Shown one piece after another: positions 7,872 through 15,042 of a stretch of 33,104 nt of DNA; the stretch's first letter is position 1, and every line of letters begins with the position of its first letter. Source of the stretch: DATLGD01 sp035540755 (GTDB lineage: Bacteria; Actinomycetota; Actinomycetes; Mycobacteriales; SCTD01); NCBI GenBank assembly GCA_035540755.1, contig DATLGD010000165.1, forward strand, positions 1 through 33,104, written 5' to 3'. Under the pieces are notes generated by a model, which ran no database searches, was not told the origin of the DNA, and worked only from the letters and a program-made list of their open reading frames with translations. The position numbers were made by a program, and so were the translations under genes.

Positions 7872-9731
7872 TCAGAACGAGTAGATGGTCACCGTGCTGC
7901 CGCGCTTGATCTCGCTGCCGGGCCCCGGGTCGGTGCGCAGCACCCGGTCGGGCCCGGCCGGCACGTCGATGATGCGGACCTCGAAGCCGGCGCCGCGCAG
8001 CGTGGCCTCCGCCTCGGCGTTGGGCTGCCCCCCGACGTCGGGCACGGCGACGAGGTCGGGCCCCTTGCTGACCGACAGGGTCACCCGCGACCCGCGTGGT
8101 GCGGTGCCGCTGCGCGGCTCCTGTGCCACGACCTGCCCGCGCGGGACGTCGTCGCTGAAGACCTCACGGACGCCGCTGGTGAAGCCGGCGTCCTCGACCG
8201 CACGGCCTGCGTCGGCCTGGCTGCGGCCGACGACGTCGGGCACCGGCAGCATCTCCAGGCCCCGGCTCACCACCAGCGTCACGGGGGTGTCGGGCCGCAG
8301 CGGCTCGCCGGCGGGCGGCTCGGTGCGCAGGACGGTGCCGACCGGCTGGTCGCTGAACTCCTCGGTGGCCGGCCCGGCGCGCAGCCCTACGCCTTCGAGT
8401 GCGGCGGTGGCCGCCGCGACGTCCTGACCGGCGACGTCGGGCACGACGCGGCGGTCGGGGCCGAGGCTGAGCACGAGCGTCACCGTGGCGCCGCGGCGCA
8501 CGCGCGAGCCCCGGTCGGGGGACTGCTCGAGCACCTGCCCGGCGGGCACGAGCTCGTCGGTGCGGCCCGCCGGGTCGACCCGGACGGCGAACCCGGCGGC
8601 CTGCAGGGTCGAGGTGGCGGTGGTCTCGTCGGCGCGAACCACGTCGGGCACGTCGGCGTACCGGCCGGTGCCGAGGTACCAGCCGCCGCCGAGGGCGGCG
8701 GCCGCCAGGAGGAGCACCACCAGGGTCCAGATCAGCGGCTTCTTGCGCCGCCGCCGCTTGACCGGCCGGTGAGGCCGGGCCGCGGCCGGGCCGCGCGGCA
8801 CCACCAGGGTCGGCTGAGTGGGCGTCGGCCGGCGCACGACGACGGTGTCGTGGTCCTCGGGCAGGTCGGCGAGAACCGCGCGCACCTCGGCCAGGAACGC
8901 CCCGGCGTCGACCGGGCGCGCCGCCGGGTCACGCCGGGTCGCGCGCAGCACGAGGTCGTCGACCGCCGGAGGCACGCCGTCGACGACGTCGCCCGGCGGC
9001 GGGACGTCCTCGTGGACGTGCCGGTAGGCCACCGACAGGGGGCTCTCGGACTCGTACGGCGGCGTGCCGGTGAGCAGCTCCCACAGCACGACGCCGGCGG
9101 CGTAGACGTCGGTGCGCGGGTCGGCGCTGCCGTGCTCGACCTGCTCGGGCGCCAGGTAGGCGACGGTGCCGAGCAGGACGCCGGTGGTGGCGGTGAGGCT
9201 GCTGGTCTGGAACGCCCGGGCCAGGCCGAAGTCGGCGACCTTGACGCGTCCGTCGTCGGCGACCAGGACGTTCTCGGGCTTGACGTCGCGGTGCACGAGC
9301 CCGGCCGCGTGGGCCGCCGCGAGCGCCCGCAGCACCGGCTCGAGCAGGGCCAGTGCCTGCGCGGCGGGCAGCCGGCCGCGCTCGCGGAGGACGTCGCGCA
9401 CTGTGTGCCCGCGCACGTGCTCCATGACCAGGTAGGCGACGCCGCTCGCGGCGTCCTTGCCCTGGTCGAAGACCGCTACCACGTCCGGGCTCGACAGCCG
9501 TGCCGCCGAGCGCGCTTCACGGGTGAAGCGCTCGACGAACTCCGGGTCCTCGGCGAGCGAGGCGCGCAGCACCTTGACGGCGACGACACGGTCGAGCCGG
9601 GTGTCGGTGCCGAGGTAGACGGTGGCCATGCCGCCCCTGGCGATGGTGCGCTCGAGCCGGTACCGCCCGTCGAGCAGGCGACCGACCAGGGGGTCGACGG
9701 CGACACCCCCGGCAGTCACGGCGGTGTCCAC
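7872..9731 (-). CDS. pknL: Membrane Ser/Thr protein kinase with four PASTA domains (PknL position)
   Basis: A eukaryotic-like kinase of 619 residues. The kinase domain (~24-280) has the Gly-rich loop IARGGMATVY, K53, HRD (147-149), DFG (167-169), APE (194-196) and an activation loop with Ser/Thr clusters (SSLTATTG). A basic juxtamembrane stretch (324-331) leads into a membrane helix (~333-352) and four extracellular PASTA repeats (~358-424, 427-490, 495-557, 561-619), which in PknB-type kinases sense muropeptides or lipid II. The setting (class II DAHP synthase, Rv2175c-like gene, MptA-like gene) matches M. tuberculosis PknL, which to my knowledge lacks PASTA repeats; the symbol is therefore positional. 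The GTG at 9731 lies 8 bases after TAGACT. Confidence 0.93.
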   Translation of the reverse strand: MDTAVTAGGVAVDPLVGRLLDGRYRLERTIARGGMATVYLGTDTRLDRVVAVKVLRASLAEDPEFVERFTREARSAARLSSPDVVAVFDQGKDAASGVAYLVMEHVRGHTVRDVLRERGRLPAAQALALLEPVLRALAAAHAAGLVHRDVKPENVLVADDGRVKVADFGLARAFQTSSLTATTGVLLGTVAYLAPEQVEHGSADPRTDVYAAGVVLWELLTGTPPYESESPLSVAYRHVHEDVPPPGDVVDGVPPAVDDLVLRATRRDPAARPVDAGAFLAEVRAVLADLPEDHDTVVVRRPTPTQPTLVVPRGPAAARPHRPVKRRRRKKPLIWTLVVLLLAAAALGGGWYLGTGRYADVPDVVRADETTATSTLQAAGFAVRVDPAGRTDELVPAGQVLEQSPDRGSRVRRGATVTLVLSLGPDRRVVPDVAGQDVAAATAALEGVGLRAGPATEEFSDQPVGTVLRTEPPAGEPLRPDTPVTLVVSRGLEMLPVPDVVGRSQADAGRAVEDAGFTSGVREVFSDDVPRGQVVAQEPRSGTAPRGSRVTLSVSKGPDLVAVPDVGGQPNAEAEATLRGAGFEVRIIDVPAGPDRVLRTDPGPGSEIKRGSTVTIYSF

Positions 9732-9745
9732 GATCGCCCAGTCTA
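9732..9745 (-). promoter_or_regulatory. -10 box for the PASTA kinase gene (leaderless)
   Basis: On the minus strand TAGACT (9745-9740) is followed by 8 bases and the GTG at 9731. The kinase therefore probably has its own promoter, separate from the transglycosylase gene whose stop is 29 bases upstream. Confidence 0.6.
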
Positions 9746-9760
9746 GGTGCGGGCGGGCGG

Positions 9761-10759
9761 TCAGCCCTGGAAGCGCGGGCGGAGCGCGTTGATGTTGCGG
9801 ATGTAGGCGTCGGTCTGCGGGAGCCGGCCGCGCGAGGCGATCGAGCCCAGGCCCTGGTAGTAGCCGGCCAGCGCCTTGTCCTCGCTGCCGGTCTGGCGCA
9901 GCAGCTGCTTGAGCAGCAGGACGCCGGCGAGCACGTTGTCGCGCACGTCGAGCAGGTCGAGCTGACGGCCGGCCACCTGCGAGATGCCGCGTCCGGTCGA
10001 CGGCAGCACCTGCATGGCGCCGATGGCGTCGACCGGGGAGACGACGTGCTGCTGGAAGCCGCTCTCGTGGAAGGCGACGGCCAGGGCCAGCGACGGGTCG
10101 ACGCCGTGCGCCCGTGCGGTGGACGCGACGATCGAGCGCACCTCGGCCTTGCTGGGCTGCGGGCGTGAGGCCAGGATCCGGCGGTGCTCGGCCACCGAGG
10201 TGCGCACCCGGTCGGGAATGGCCACCCCGGCGTTGTGCGTCTCGGGGGACCGGGGGGCCGACGACGCCGCCGGGGCAGCGGGCGCGGCGCCGCTGCCGCC
10301 GGGGATCCGCAGCGTCTGGCCGATGCGGATGAGGCCGCTCGAGGCCAGGCCGTTGGCCTCGATGATGCTGCGGCTGCTGACGCCGTAGCGCACCGCCAGG
10401 TGGCTGACGGTCTCGCCGGCGACCACGCGGTGCGATCCGGCTGCGCCGCCGCCGCCCCCGCCGCCGCCTGTGCCGGGGACCTTCAGGGTGCGGCCGGCGT
10501 AGATGGTGCCGCTGCCCTCGAGCCCGTTGAGGCGCTGCAGCTCGCTCACGGTCGTGCCGTGGGTGCGGGCGAGGTCCCAGAGCGTGTCACCGGGCTGGAT
10601 CGTGATGACCGCCGGCGCCGCCGCCGTCGTCACGGCGGCGAGCGCGGCGAGTGCGACGAGCGTCCGCCGGGTGCTGCCCCTCCGGCGACCTGCCGGCAGC
10701 GCCGGCCGGCGCAGGGCGCTGGGGGTGTCAGGGGTGTCAGAGGCAGCACGGGAAGTCAC
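9761..10759 (-). CDS. Secreted LysM/SLT lytic transglycosylase
   Basis: A predicted peptidoglycan-cleaving enzyme of 332 residues. An Arg-rich N-terminus and hydrophobic segment (~33-50) form a signal peptide or anchor. Two LysM domains follow (~51-95 and ~109-153; both with G-(D/E)-T motifs) separated by a poly-Gly linker (98-105), then a Pro/Ala linker and a C-terminal SLT domain (~205-330). The putative catalytic Glu is E232 in AFHESGFQ, followed by GAMQVLPST (247-255) and the ALAGYYQG segment. The GTG start lies 8 bases after a good -10 box. Its neighbour is a kinase with PASTA repeats, which also bind peptidoglycan, so a shared role in wall remodelling is plausible. Confidence 0.9.
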   Translation of the reverse strand: MTSRAASDTPDTPSALRRPALPAGRRRGSTRRTLVALAALAAVTTAAAPAVITIQPGDTLWDLARTHGTTVSELQRLNGLEGSGTIYAGRTLKVPGTGGGGGGGGAAGSHRVVAGETVSHLAVRYGVSSRSIIEANGLASSGLIRIGQTLRIPGGSGAAPAAPAASSAPRSPETHNAGVAIPDRVRTSVAEHRRILASRPQPSKAEVRSIVASTARAHGVDPSLALAVAFHESGFQQHVVSPVDAIGAMQVLPSTGRGISQVAGRQLDLLDVRDNVLAGVLLLKQLLRQTGSEDKALAGYYQGLGSIASRGRLPQTDAYIRNINALRPRFQG

Positions 10760-10796
10760 GAGGGGTCAACATAGTCAGGAGTGACCACTGTGACAA
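10760..10796 (-). promoter_or_regulatory. Sigma-70-type promoter of the lytic transglycosylase gene
   Basis: On the minus strand TTGTCA (10796-10791), exactly 17 bases, then TATGTT (10773-10768) and 8 bases to the GTG. This is the most canonical -35/-10 pair in the window and implies a leaderless or near-leaderless mRNA. The spacer holds GTGAC-N4-GTGAC (10781-10794, plus strand), a possible regulator site. Confidence 0.65.
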
Positions 10797-10846
10797 GAGA
10801 GACTTCAGGGGCCGATGTTATTCCTGGGACTCGGCGGGCGCCGGGA

Positions 10847-10869
10847 GCGACACGCCGTCGGCGTGTCGC
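10847..10869. repeat. Perfect 10-bp inverted repeat between divergent genes
   Basis: GCGACACGCC (10847-10856), spacer GTC, GGCGTGTCGC (10860-10869). It sits upstream of both the transglycosylase and thiG promoters, where no transcript is expected to end, so an operator for a dimeric regulator is more likely than a terminator. The rest of 10797-10976 shows no coding frame or other motif I can support. Confidence 0.6.
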
Positions 10870-10976
10870 ACCTGGGGAGGCGGCACGGCTGGGCGAGGGG
10901 GCGTCCGCCGTCCGCCCCGCCGGTGTGTCGGCCGGCAGGTGCCAGGTCGCCGGACGCCACGGCAGCGACGCGGACG

Positions 10977-10982
10977 TAGCAT
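10977..10982 (+). promoter_or_regulatory. Putative -10 box of the thiG-thiH transcript
   Basis: TAGCAT lies about 15 bases before the first riboswitch helix, where a promoter for the TPP aptamer transcript is expected. No convincing -35 box is seen. Confidence 0.45.
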
Positions 10983-10990
10983 GGGCAGTC

Positions 10991-11104
10991 CGAGCCGGGG
11001 AGCCCGTGAGAGACGGGCTGAGAGGTCGGCCACCGCCCGCGGAACCCGTGAGCGCCGCCGACGACCCGCACCACCCGATCGGGGTCATGCCCGCGTGGGG
11101 AGCC
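10991..11104 (+). ncRNA. TPP riboswitch (THI-box)
   Basis: The conserved core is clear. GGGGAGCCC (10997-11005) pairs with GGGCT to give P2/P3. The pyrimidine-binding CTGAGA is at 11018-11023. The pyrophosphate-sensing arm runs through CCCGATCGGGGTCATGCCCG to GCGTGGGGAG (11073-11102). I could not resolve the P1 pairing, so the outer limits are approximate. The aptamer's 3' end GGGGAG (11097-11102) is also the Shine-Dalgarno of thiG, 6 bases before the GTG at 11109. TPP binding should therefore hide the ribosome binding site and block translation, lowering ThiG/ThiH when thiamine is plentiful. Confidence 0.93.
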
Positions 11105-11108
11105 GTCC

Positions 11109-11996
11109 GTGACGACCCGTCCAGCCACCGCCGTGCCGTCCGTGCCGTCCGTGCCGCACGACAGCCCCGCCGACCGCACGGTCGCCCGCGACCCGGCGCA
11201 TGAGCGCCGGGACGCCCTCGACGTCGCCGGCCGCGGCTTCACCAGCCGGCTGCTCGTCGGCACCGGCAAGTTCGCCTCGCACGCCGTCATGCGTGACGCG
11301 CTGGTCGCCTCCGGAGCGGAGATCGTCACCGTGGCGCTGCGCCGGGTCGACCTCGACCGTGCGGCCAGGTTCGGCGGCGAGGGCGGCGACGTGCTCGACT
11401 TCGTGCCGGCCGGCATGACGCTGCTGCCGAACACCAGCGGCGCCGTCGACGCCGACGAGGCCGTCCGGCTCGCCCGGCTCGGCCGGGCCGCCACCGGGAC
11501 CGAGCTGGTGAAGCTGGAGGTCACGCCGGACCCGCGCACGCTGGCTCCGGACCCGATCGAGACGCTGCGCGCCGCCGAGCGCCTGGTCGCCGAGGGCTTC
11601 GCGGTGCTGCCTTACTGCTCGGCCGACCCGGTGCTGTGCCGGCACCTCGAGGAGGCCGGCTGCGCCACCGTCATGCCGCTCGGGGCGTGGATCGGCAGCA
11701 ACCGCGGGCTGCGCACCCGCGACGCGATCGAGGTGATCGTCGAGCAGGCCGGCGTGCCGGTCGTCGTCGACGCGGGCCTCGGCGTGCCGAGCGACGCGGC
11801 CGAGGCGATGGAGGTCGGCGCCGACGCCGTCCTCGTCAACACCGCGATCGCGGTCGCCGCCGACCCGGTGCTGATGGCGCGCGCCTTCGCCCTCGCCACC
11901 GACGCCGGCCGGATGGGCCACCTCGCCGGTCGCGGCGCCGCGCTGCCGGCCACGCAGGCCGAGGCCTCTTCGCCGCTGACCGGGTTCCTCCAGTGA
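11109..11996 (+). CDS. thiG: Thiazole synthase ThiG
   Basis: Forms the thiazole phosphate of thiamine from deoxyxylulose 5-phosphate, dehydroglycine and the ThiS thiocarboxylate. A TIM-barrel protein of 295 residues, about 35-40 longer than usual because of a low-complexity N-terminal extension (with VPSVPSVP). The conserved part begins at ~38 with the RGFTSRLLVGTGKF segment. The Schiff-base lysine lies in ELVKLEV, and LPYCSADPVL, MPLGAWIGSNRG, DAGLGVPSDA and GADAVLVNTAIA follow. The GTG at 11109 is set by GGGGAG 6 bases upstream inside the riboswitch; in-frame GTG codons at 11133, 11142 and 11151 are possible alternatives. Its stop overlaps the thiH start, indicating translational coupling. 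Confidence 0.95.
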   Translation: MTTRPATAVPSVPSVPHDSPADRTVARDPAHERRDALDVAGRGFTSRLLVGTGKFASHAVMRDALVASGAEIVTVALRRVDLDRAARFGGEGGDVLDFVPAGMTLLPNTSGAVDADEAVRLARLGRAATGTELVKLEVTPDPRTLAPDPIETLRAAERLVAEGFAVLPYCSADPVLCRHLEEAGCATVMPLGAWIGSNRGLRTRDAIEVIVEQAGVPVVVDAGLGVPSDAAEAMEVGADAVLVNTAIAVAADPVLMARAFALATDAGRMGHLAGRGAALPATQAEASSPLTGFLQ

Positions 11997-13114
11997 GCGC
12001 GCCGCCGGGCCGCTTCGCCCGGCACCTCGCCGGCCTCGACCTCCGGGAGCGCCCGTGGACCGACGCCGACGTCGACCGCGCGCTCGCCGCACCCTCGTTG
12101 GCAGGCCTGCCCGCCCTGCTCTCGCCGGCTGCGCTGCCCCGGCTCGAGCAGCTGGCCCAGGCCGCGCGCGCGACGACGCTGCAGCGCTTCGGCAGGACGG
12201 TGCGGCTGTTCGCGCCGTTGTACGTCAGCAACGCGTGCCTGTCCTCGTGCACCTACTGCGGGTTCAGCAAGGGGCTCGACGTCGTCCGCCGCACGCTGTC
12301 GGTCGACGAGGTGGAGGCCGAGGCGCGCGGTCTGGTCGAGCGCGGCTTCCGCCACCTGCTGCTCGTGGCCGGCGAGCACCGGATCGAGGTCTCGGCCGAC
12401 TACCTGGTGGAGTGCGTCGAGCGGCTGCGCCCCTTCGTCCCGAGCATCAGCATCGAGACGCAGACCTGGAGCGACGACACCTACGCCCGCCTGGTCGCCG
12501 CCGGGCTCGAGGGCGTCGTGCACTACCAGGAGACCTACGACCGCGCGCGGTACGCCGAGACCCACGTCGCGGGCTGGAAGCGCGACTACGACCGGCGGCT
12601 GTCGTCGACCGAGCGGGCCGCCGAGGCCGGCGTCCGGCGGCTCGGCATCGGGGCCCTGCTGGGCCTCTCGGCGGACTGGCGGGCCGACGTCGTCGCCGTC
12701 GCGGCGCACGCGCTGTGGCTGCAGAAGGGCTACTGGCGCACCGAGGTGACGGTGGCGCTGCCGCGCATCAAGGCGTCGGCGTCGGGCTTCCAGCCGCTGG
12801 TGCCGGTGGGCGACGCCGAGTACGTGCAGGCGCTGTCCGCGCTGCGGCTGGTCGCTCCGGAGGCGGGGATCGTGCTGTCGACCCGTGAGCCGGCCGCGCT
12901 GCGCGACGGGCTGGTGCGCATCGCCGTGACCACGATGAGCGCGGGGTCGTCCACCGAGCCGGGCGGCTACACGACGCCGGGTGCGGCCCAGGAGCAGTTC
13001 TCCGTCTCCGACGAGCGCTCCGCCGTCGAGGTCGCCGCGATGCTCGAGGCGGCCGGCTACGAGCCGGTCTGGAAGGACGCCTTTCCGCTGTCACCCGACG
13101 TCGCCCGGCTGTAG
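11993..13114 (+). CDS. thiH: 2-iminoacetate synthase ThiH (radical SAM)
   Basis: Cleaves tyrosine with a 5'-deoxyadenosyl radical to give dehydroglycine (2-iminoacetate) and p-cresol, supplying ThiG. 373 residues, as expected. The 4Fe-4S motif CxxxCxxC is C82-C86-C89 in ACLSSCTYCGFS. SIETQTWSDDTY, VHYQETYDRARY and GIGALLGLSADWR are ThiH signatures, and the C-terminus has the usual TTMSAGSSTEPGGYT region. The GTG overlaps the thiG stop (GTGA). ThiH depends on an oxygen-sensitive cluster; many aerobic actinobacteria use the glycine oxidase ThiO instead. The thiS and thiE genes lie 5 kb away at 17993-18857. Confidence 0.95.
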   Translation: MSAPPGRFARHLAGLDLRERPWTDADVDRALAAPSLAGLPALLSPAALPRLEQLAQAARATTLQRFGRTVRLFAPLYVSNACLSSCTYCGFSKGLDVVRRTLSVDEVEAEARGLVERGFRHLLLVAGEHRIEVSADYLVECVERLRPFVPSISIETQTWSDDTYARLVAAGLEGVVHYQETYDRARYAETHVAGWKRDYDRRLSSTERAAEAGVRRLGIGALLGLSADWRADVVAVAAHALWLQKGYWRTEVTVALPRIKASASGFQPLVPVGDAEYVQALSALRLVAPEAGIVLSTREPAALRDGLVRIAVTTMSAGSSTEPGGYTTPGAAQEQFSVSDERSAVEVAAMLEAAGYEPVWKDAFPLSPDVARL

Positions 13115-13123
13115 CGCCCGGCG

Positions 13124-13288
13124 TCAGGCCTCGAACGACGTCGTGCTGAGCACCAGGCCGACGCCCCACGACGGACCCGGGACCAGCAGGCCGGCCTCGT
13201 CCTCCGAGACCGCGCGGCCGTCCGGCGTGGTGAGCACGGTGCCGAGGGCCTCGTAGCCGCCGGCCGCGCCCCGGCTGCCCGCGATCGC
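13124..13288 (-). pseudogene. 3' remnant of an unidentified gene (or a very small protein)
   Basis: A minus-strand frame ending in TGA at 13124 encodes 54 residues that look like a genuine protein end (GYEALGTVLTTPDGRAV, then VPGPSWGVGLVLST, ending FEA). All but one of its 55 codons end in G or C. I see no ATG or GTG with a ribosome site; the only in-frame GTG near the 5' side is at 13237, giving 37 residues. Upstream the frame runs straight into the promoter of the nucleotidyltransferase gene, suggesting the rest of the gene was lost when that pair arrived. The family is not recognised. Confidence 0.4.
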
Positions 13289-13290
13289 CG

Positions 13291-13302
13291 TAGGCTCGCC
13301 GC
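13291..13302 (+). promoter_or_regulatory. -10 box for the nucleotidyltransferase gene (leaderless)
   Basis: TAGGCT (13291-13296) is followed by 6 bases and the GTG at 13303. No Shine-Dalgarno is present. The box overlaps the 5' end of the minus-strand remnant frame. Confidence 0.6.
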
Positions 13303-13800
13303 GTGCTCGCCGGCCTGTACGACGACGTGCACGCCGCCCTGCACACCGCCGGCGTGCGCTACGTCGTCGTGGGCGGCACCGCCGTCGTGCTGCAGGGCTA
13401 CCCTCGCATGACGGTGGACCTGGACCTGGTCGTGGACCTCACGGCCGCCTCGGCGCTCGCGGCGGTGGAGGCCCTGCAAGGCGTCGGCCTGCGGCCCCGG
13501 TTGCCCGTCGCGGCGGAGCAGTTCGCCGACCCGGTGATCCGGCGCGAGTGGGTCGAGCAGCGCAACCTCATGGTGTTCTCGTTCTTCGACCCGGACGACA
13601 GCCTGCGGGAGGTCGACCTGTTCGCAACCGAGCCGCTGCCGTTCCAGGACCTGCACGAGCAGGCAGACGTCGTGCTGCTCGGCGGCGTGCCGGTGCGGGT
13701 CGCGAGCAAGGAGCACCTGCTGACCATGAAGCGGGCAGCCGGTCGGCCGAGGGACCTCGGCGACATCGCTGCGCTCGAGGCCATGGAGGAGGGACGGTGA
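13303..13800 (+). CDS. AbiEii-like nucleotidyltransferase (MNT fold)
   Basis: A 165-residue protein of the DNA polymerase-beta-like nucleotidyltransferase superfamily, nearest to the AbiEii-toxin/DUF6036-like group. It has GGT (24-26, in VVVGGTAVVLQGYPRMTVDLDL), the D39-x-D41 pair and a third acidic residue D105 in LREVDLF, so the catalytic triad appears intact. C-terminal helices include ASKEHLLTMKRAAGRPRDLGDI, typical of this group. Such proteins transfer nucleotides to RNA or protein targets and often act as toxins in toxin-antitoxin or phage-defence pairs; the substrate here is unknown. It overlaps the next gene by 4 bases (GTGA). Confidence 0.85.
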   Translation: MLAGLYDDVHAALHTAGVRYVVVGGTAVVLQGYPRMTVDLDLVVDLTAASALAAVEALQGVGLRPRLPVAAEQFADPVIRREWVEQRNLMVFSFFDPDDSLREVDLFATEPLPFQDLHEQADVVLLGGVPVRVASKEHLLTMKRAAGRPRDLGDIAALEAMEEGR

Positions 13801-13991
13801 CCGACCAGGCCTGGGAGGAGGCCACCTTCGAGGGGCACGAGCGTGCGCAGCATCGCCGGGCCCAGGCGCTCGCGCCGATCGAGCGGCTGGCGCTCGTCGA
13901 GCGGCTCGTCCGCGATGCGGCTCGTACCGGCGTCCTCGCCTCGATGCGCGAGCGCAAGCAGCGCGAGGTCATGGCCGGCTGGAAGGACTGA
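13797..13991 (+). CDS. Small helical partner of the nucleotidyltransferase
   Basis: 64 residues starting at a GTG that overlaps the upstream stop codon, so translation is coupled. The protein is charged and predicted to be all-helical (AQHRRAQALAPIERLALVERLVRDA, shown here in outline: Arg/Leu-rich helix ~18-45) with an N-terminal WEEATFEG motif. Size, charge and coupling suggest a partner or antitoxin for the nucleotidyltransferase. I do not recognise a named family, and the order (enzyme first, small protein second) does not prove antitoxin function. Confidence 0.65.
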   Translation: MTDQAWEEATFEGHERAQHRRAQALAPIERLALVERLVRDAARTGVLASMRERKQREVMAGWKD

Positions 13992-14045
13992 GGGCAGCGC
14001 CCGGGCCCGTGGGCCGAGCCGGACGGCCGTGCGGTAGAAGGGCGG

Positions 14046-15041
14046 ATGCTCGTCGCCGACCTGCAGACTCCTGCCCTGCTCGTCGAGCGCACGCTGCTCG
14101 AGGACAACCTCGCCCGCATGAGCGCGGCGCTGCCGGGACCGCGGCTGCGCCCGCACGTCAAGGCGCACAAGACGGCGGCGCTCGCGCGGCTGCAGGCCGA
14201 CGCCGGTCACCGCGGCTTCACCTGCGCGACGATCCGCGAGGTCGAAGGGATGGCCGCCGCCGGACTCGGACAGGACCTGCTGCTCGCCAACGAGGTGCTC
14301 GACGCCCGCCGGCTCGGCGCCGTCGTCGAGGCCGGGGCGCGCGTCACCCTCGCCGTCGACAGCGAGCAGACGGTCGACGCGGCGGCCGCCGGCGGGGTGC
14401 GGGAGGTCGTGGTCGACGTCGACGTCGGGCTGCCGCGGTGCGGCTGCGACCCGTCCGACGCCGGGTGGATCGCCGACCTCGCGCGGTCGCGGGGGCTCGA
14501 GGTCCGCGGCGTCATGGGCTACGAGGGGCACCTCATGCTCGAGACCGACCGCAAGGCCGAGCAGACCGAGGAGTGCATGGCCAAGCTGCTCGCCGCACAC
14601 GCCGACGTCGGCGGGGAGCTGGTCAGCGCCGGCGGCACCGGCACCTACGACGTCAACCACGCCGCCACCGAGATCCAGGCGGGCAGCTACGCGCTCATGG
14701 ACACCGCGTACGTCCAGGCCGGACTGCCCTTCGCCCAGGCGCTCACGGTGCTGGCGCGCGTCGTCAGCACCAACCCGCAGGGGTGGGCGGTGGCCGACCT
14801 CGGGCTGAAGTCGCTCGGCATGGACCACGGGAACCCGACGCTGCCGGGCATGACGGTGTGGTTCTGCTCCGACGAGCACACGACGTTCTCCGCCGAGAGC
14901 GCGGCGCTGCCGGCGGTGGGAGACCTGGTGCGTGCCGAGCCGGCGCACGTCGACCCCACCGTCGCGCTGCACCAGCGCATGCACCTGGTCGACGGCGACG
15001 AGGTGCTGGAGAGCTGGGAGGTCGACCTGCGCGGGTGGTGA
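14046..15041 (+). CDS. D-threonine aldolase / D-serine dehydratase-like PLP enzyme
   Basis: A fold-type III (alanine racemase-like) PLP enzyme of 331 residues. The N-terminal LQTPALLVERTLLEDNLARM leads to RPHVKAHK, with the PLP lysine at K39. MGYEGHLM and GTGTYDVN follow, and a C-terminal beta domain carries AEPAHVDPTVALHQ. Its H301-x-D303 pair matches the metal site of D-threonine aldolases; eukaryotic-type D-serine dehydratases have HxC there, so cleavage of D-3-hydroxyamino acids is the better guess. The ATG has AGAAGG (14037-14042) only 3 bases upstream. It is close behind the nucleotidyltransferase pair but probably unrelated in function. Confidence 0.82.
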   Translation: MLVADLQTPALLVERTLLEDNLARMSAALPGPRLRPHVKAHKTAALARLQADAGHRGFTCATIREVEGMAAAGLGQDLLLANEVLDARRLGAVVEAGARVTLAVDSEQTVDAAAAGGVREVVVDVDVGLPRCGCDPSDAGWIADLARSRGLEVRGVMGYEGHLMLETDRKAEQTEECMAKLLAAHADVGGELVSAGGTGTYDVNHAATEIQAGSYALMDTAYVQAGLPFAQALTVLARVVSTNPQGWAVADLGLKSLGMDHGNPTLPGMTVWFCSDEHTTFSAESAALPAVGDLVRAEPAHVDPTVALHQRMHLVDGDEVLESWEVDLRGW

Positions 15042-15042
15042 C

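Noticed and set aside
6879..9746. Long plus-strand frame antisense to endonuclease IV and the PASTA kinase
   Set aside because: A GC-driven shadow frame; the minus strand carries clear kinase and endonuclease motifs.
10760..10980. c-di-AMP (ydaO) riboswitch before the LysM transglycosylase, as in other actinobacterial wall hydrolases
   Set aside because: No ydaO core was found on the minus strand and the promoter leaves no leader.
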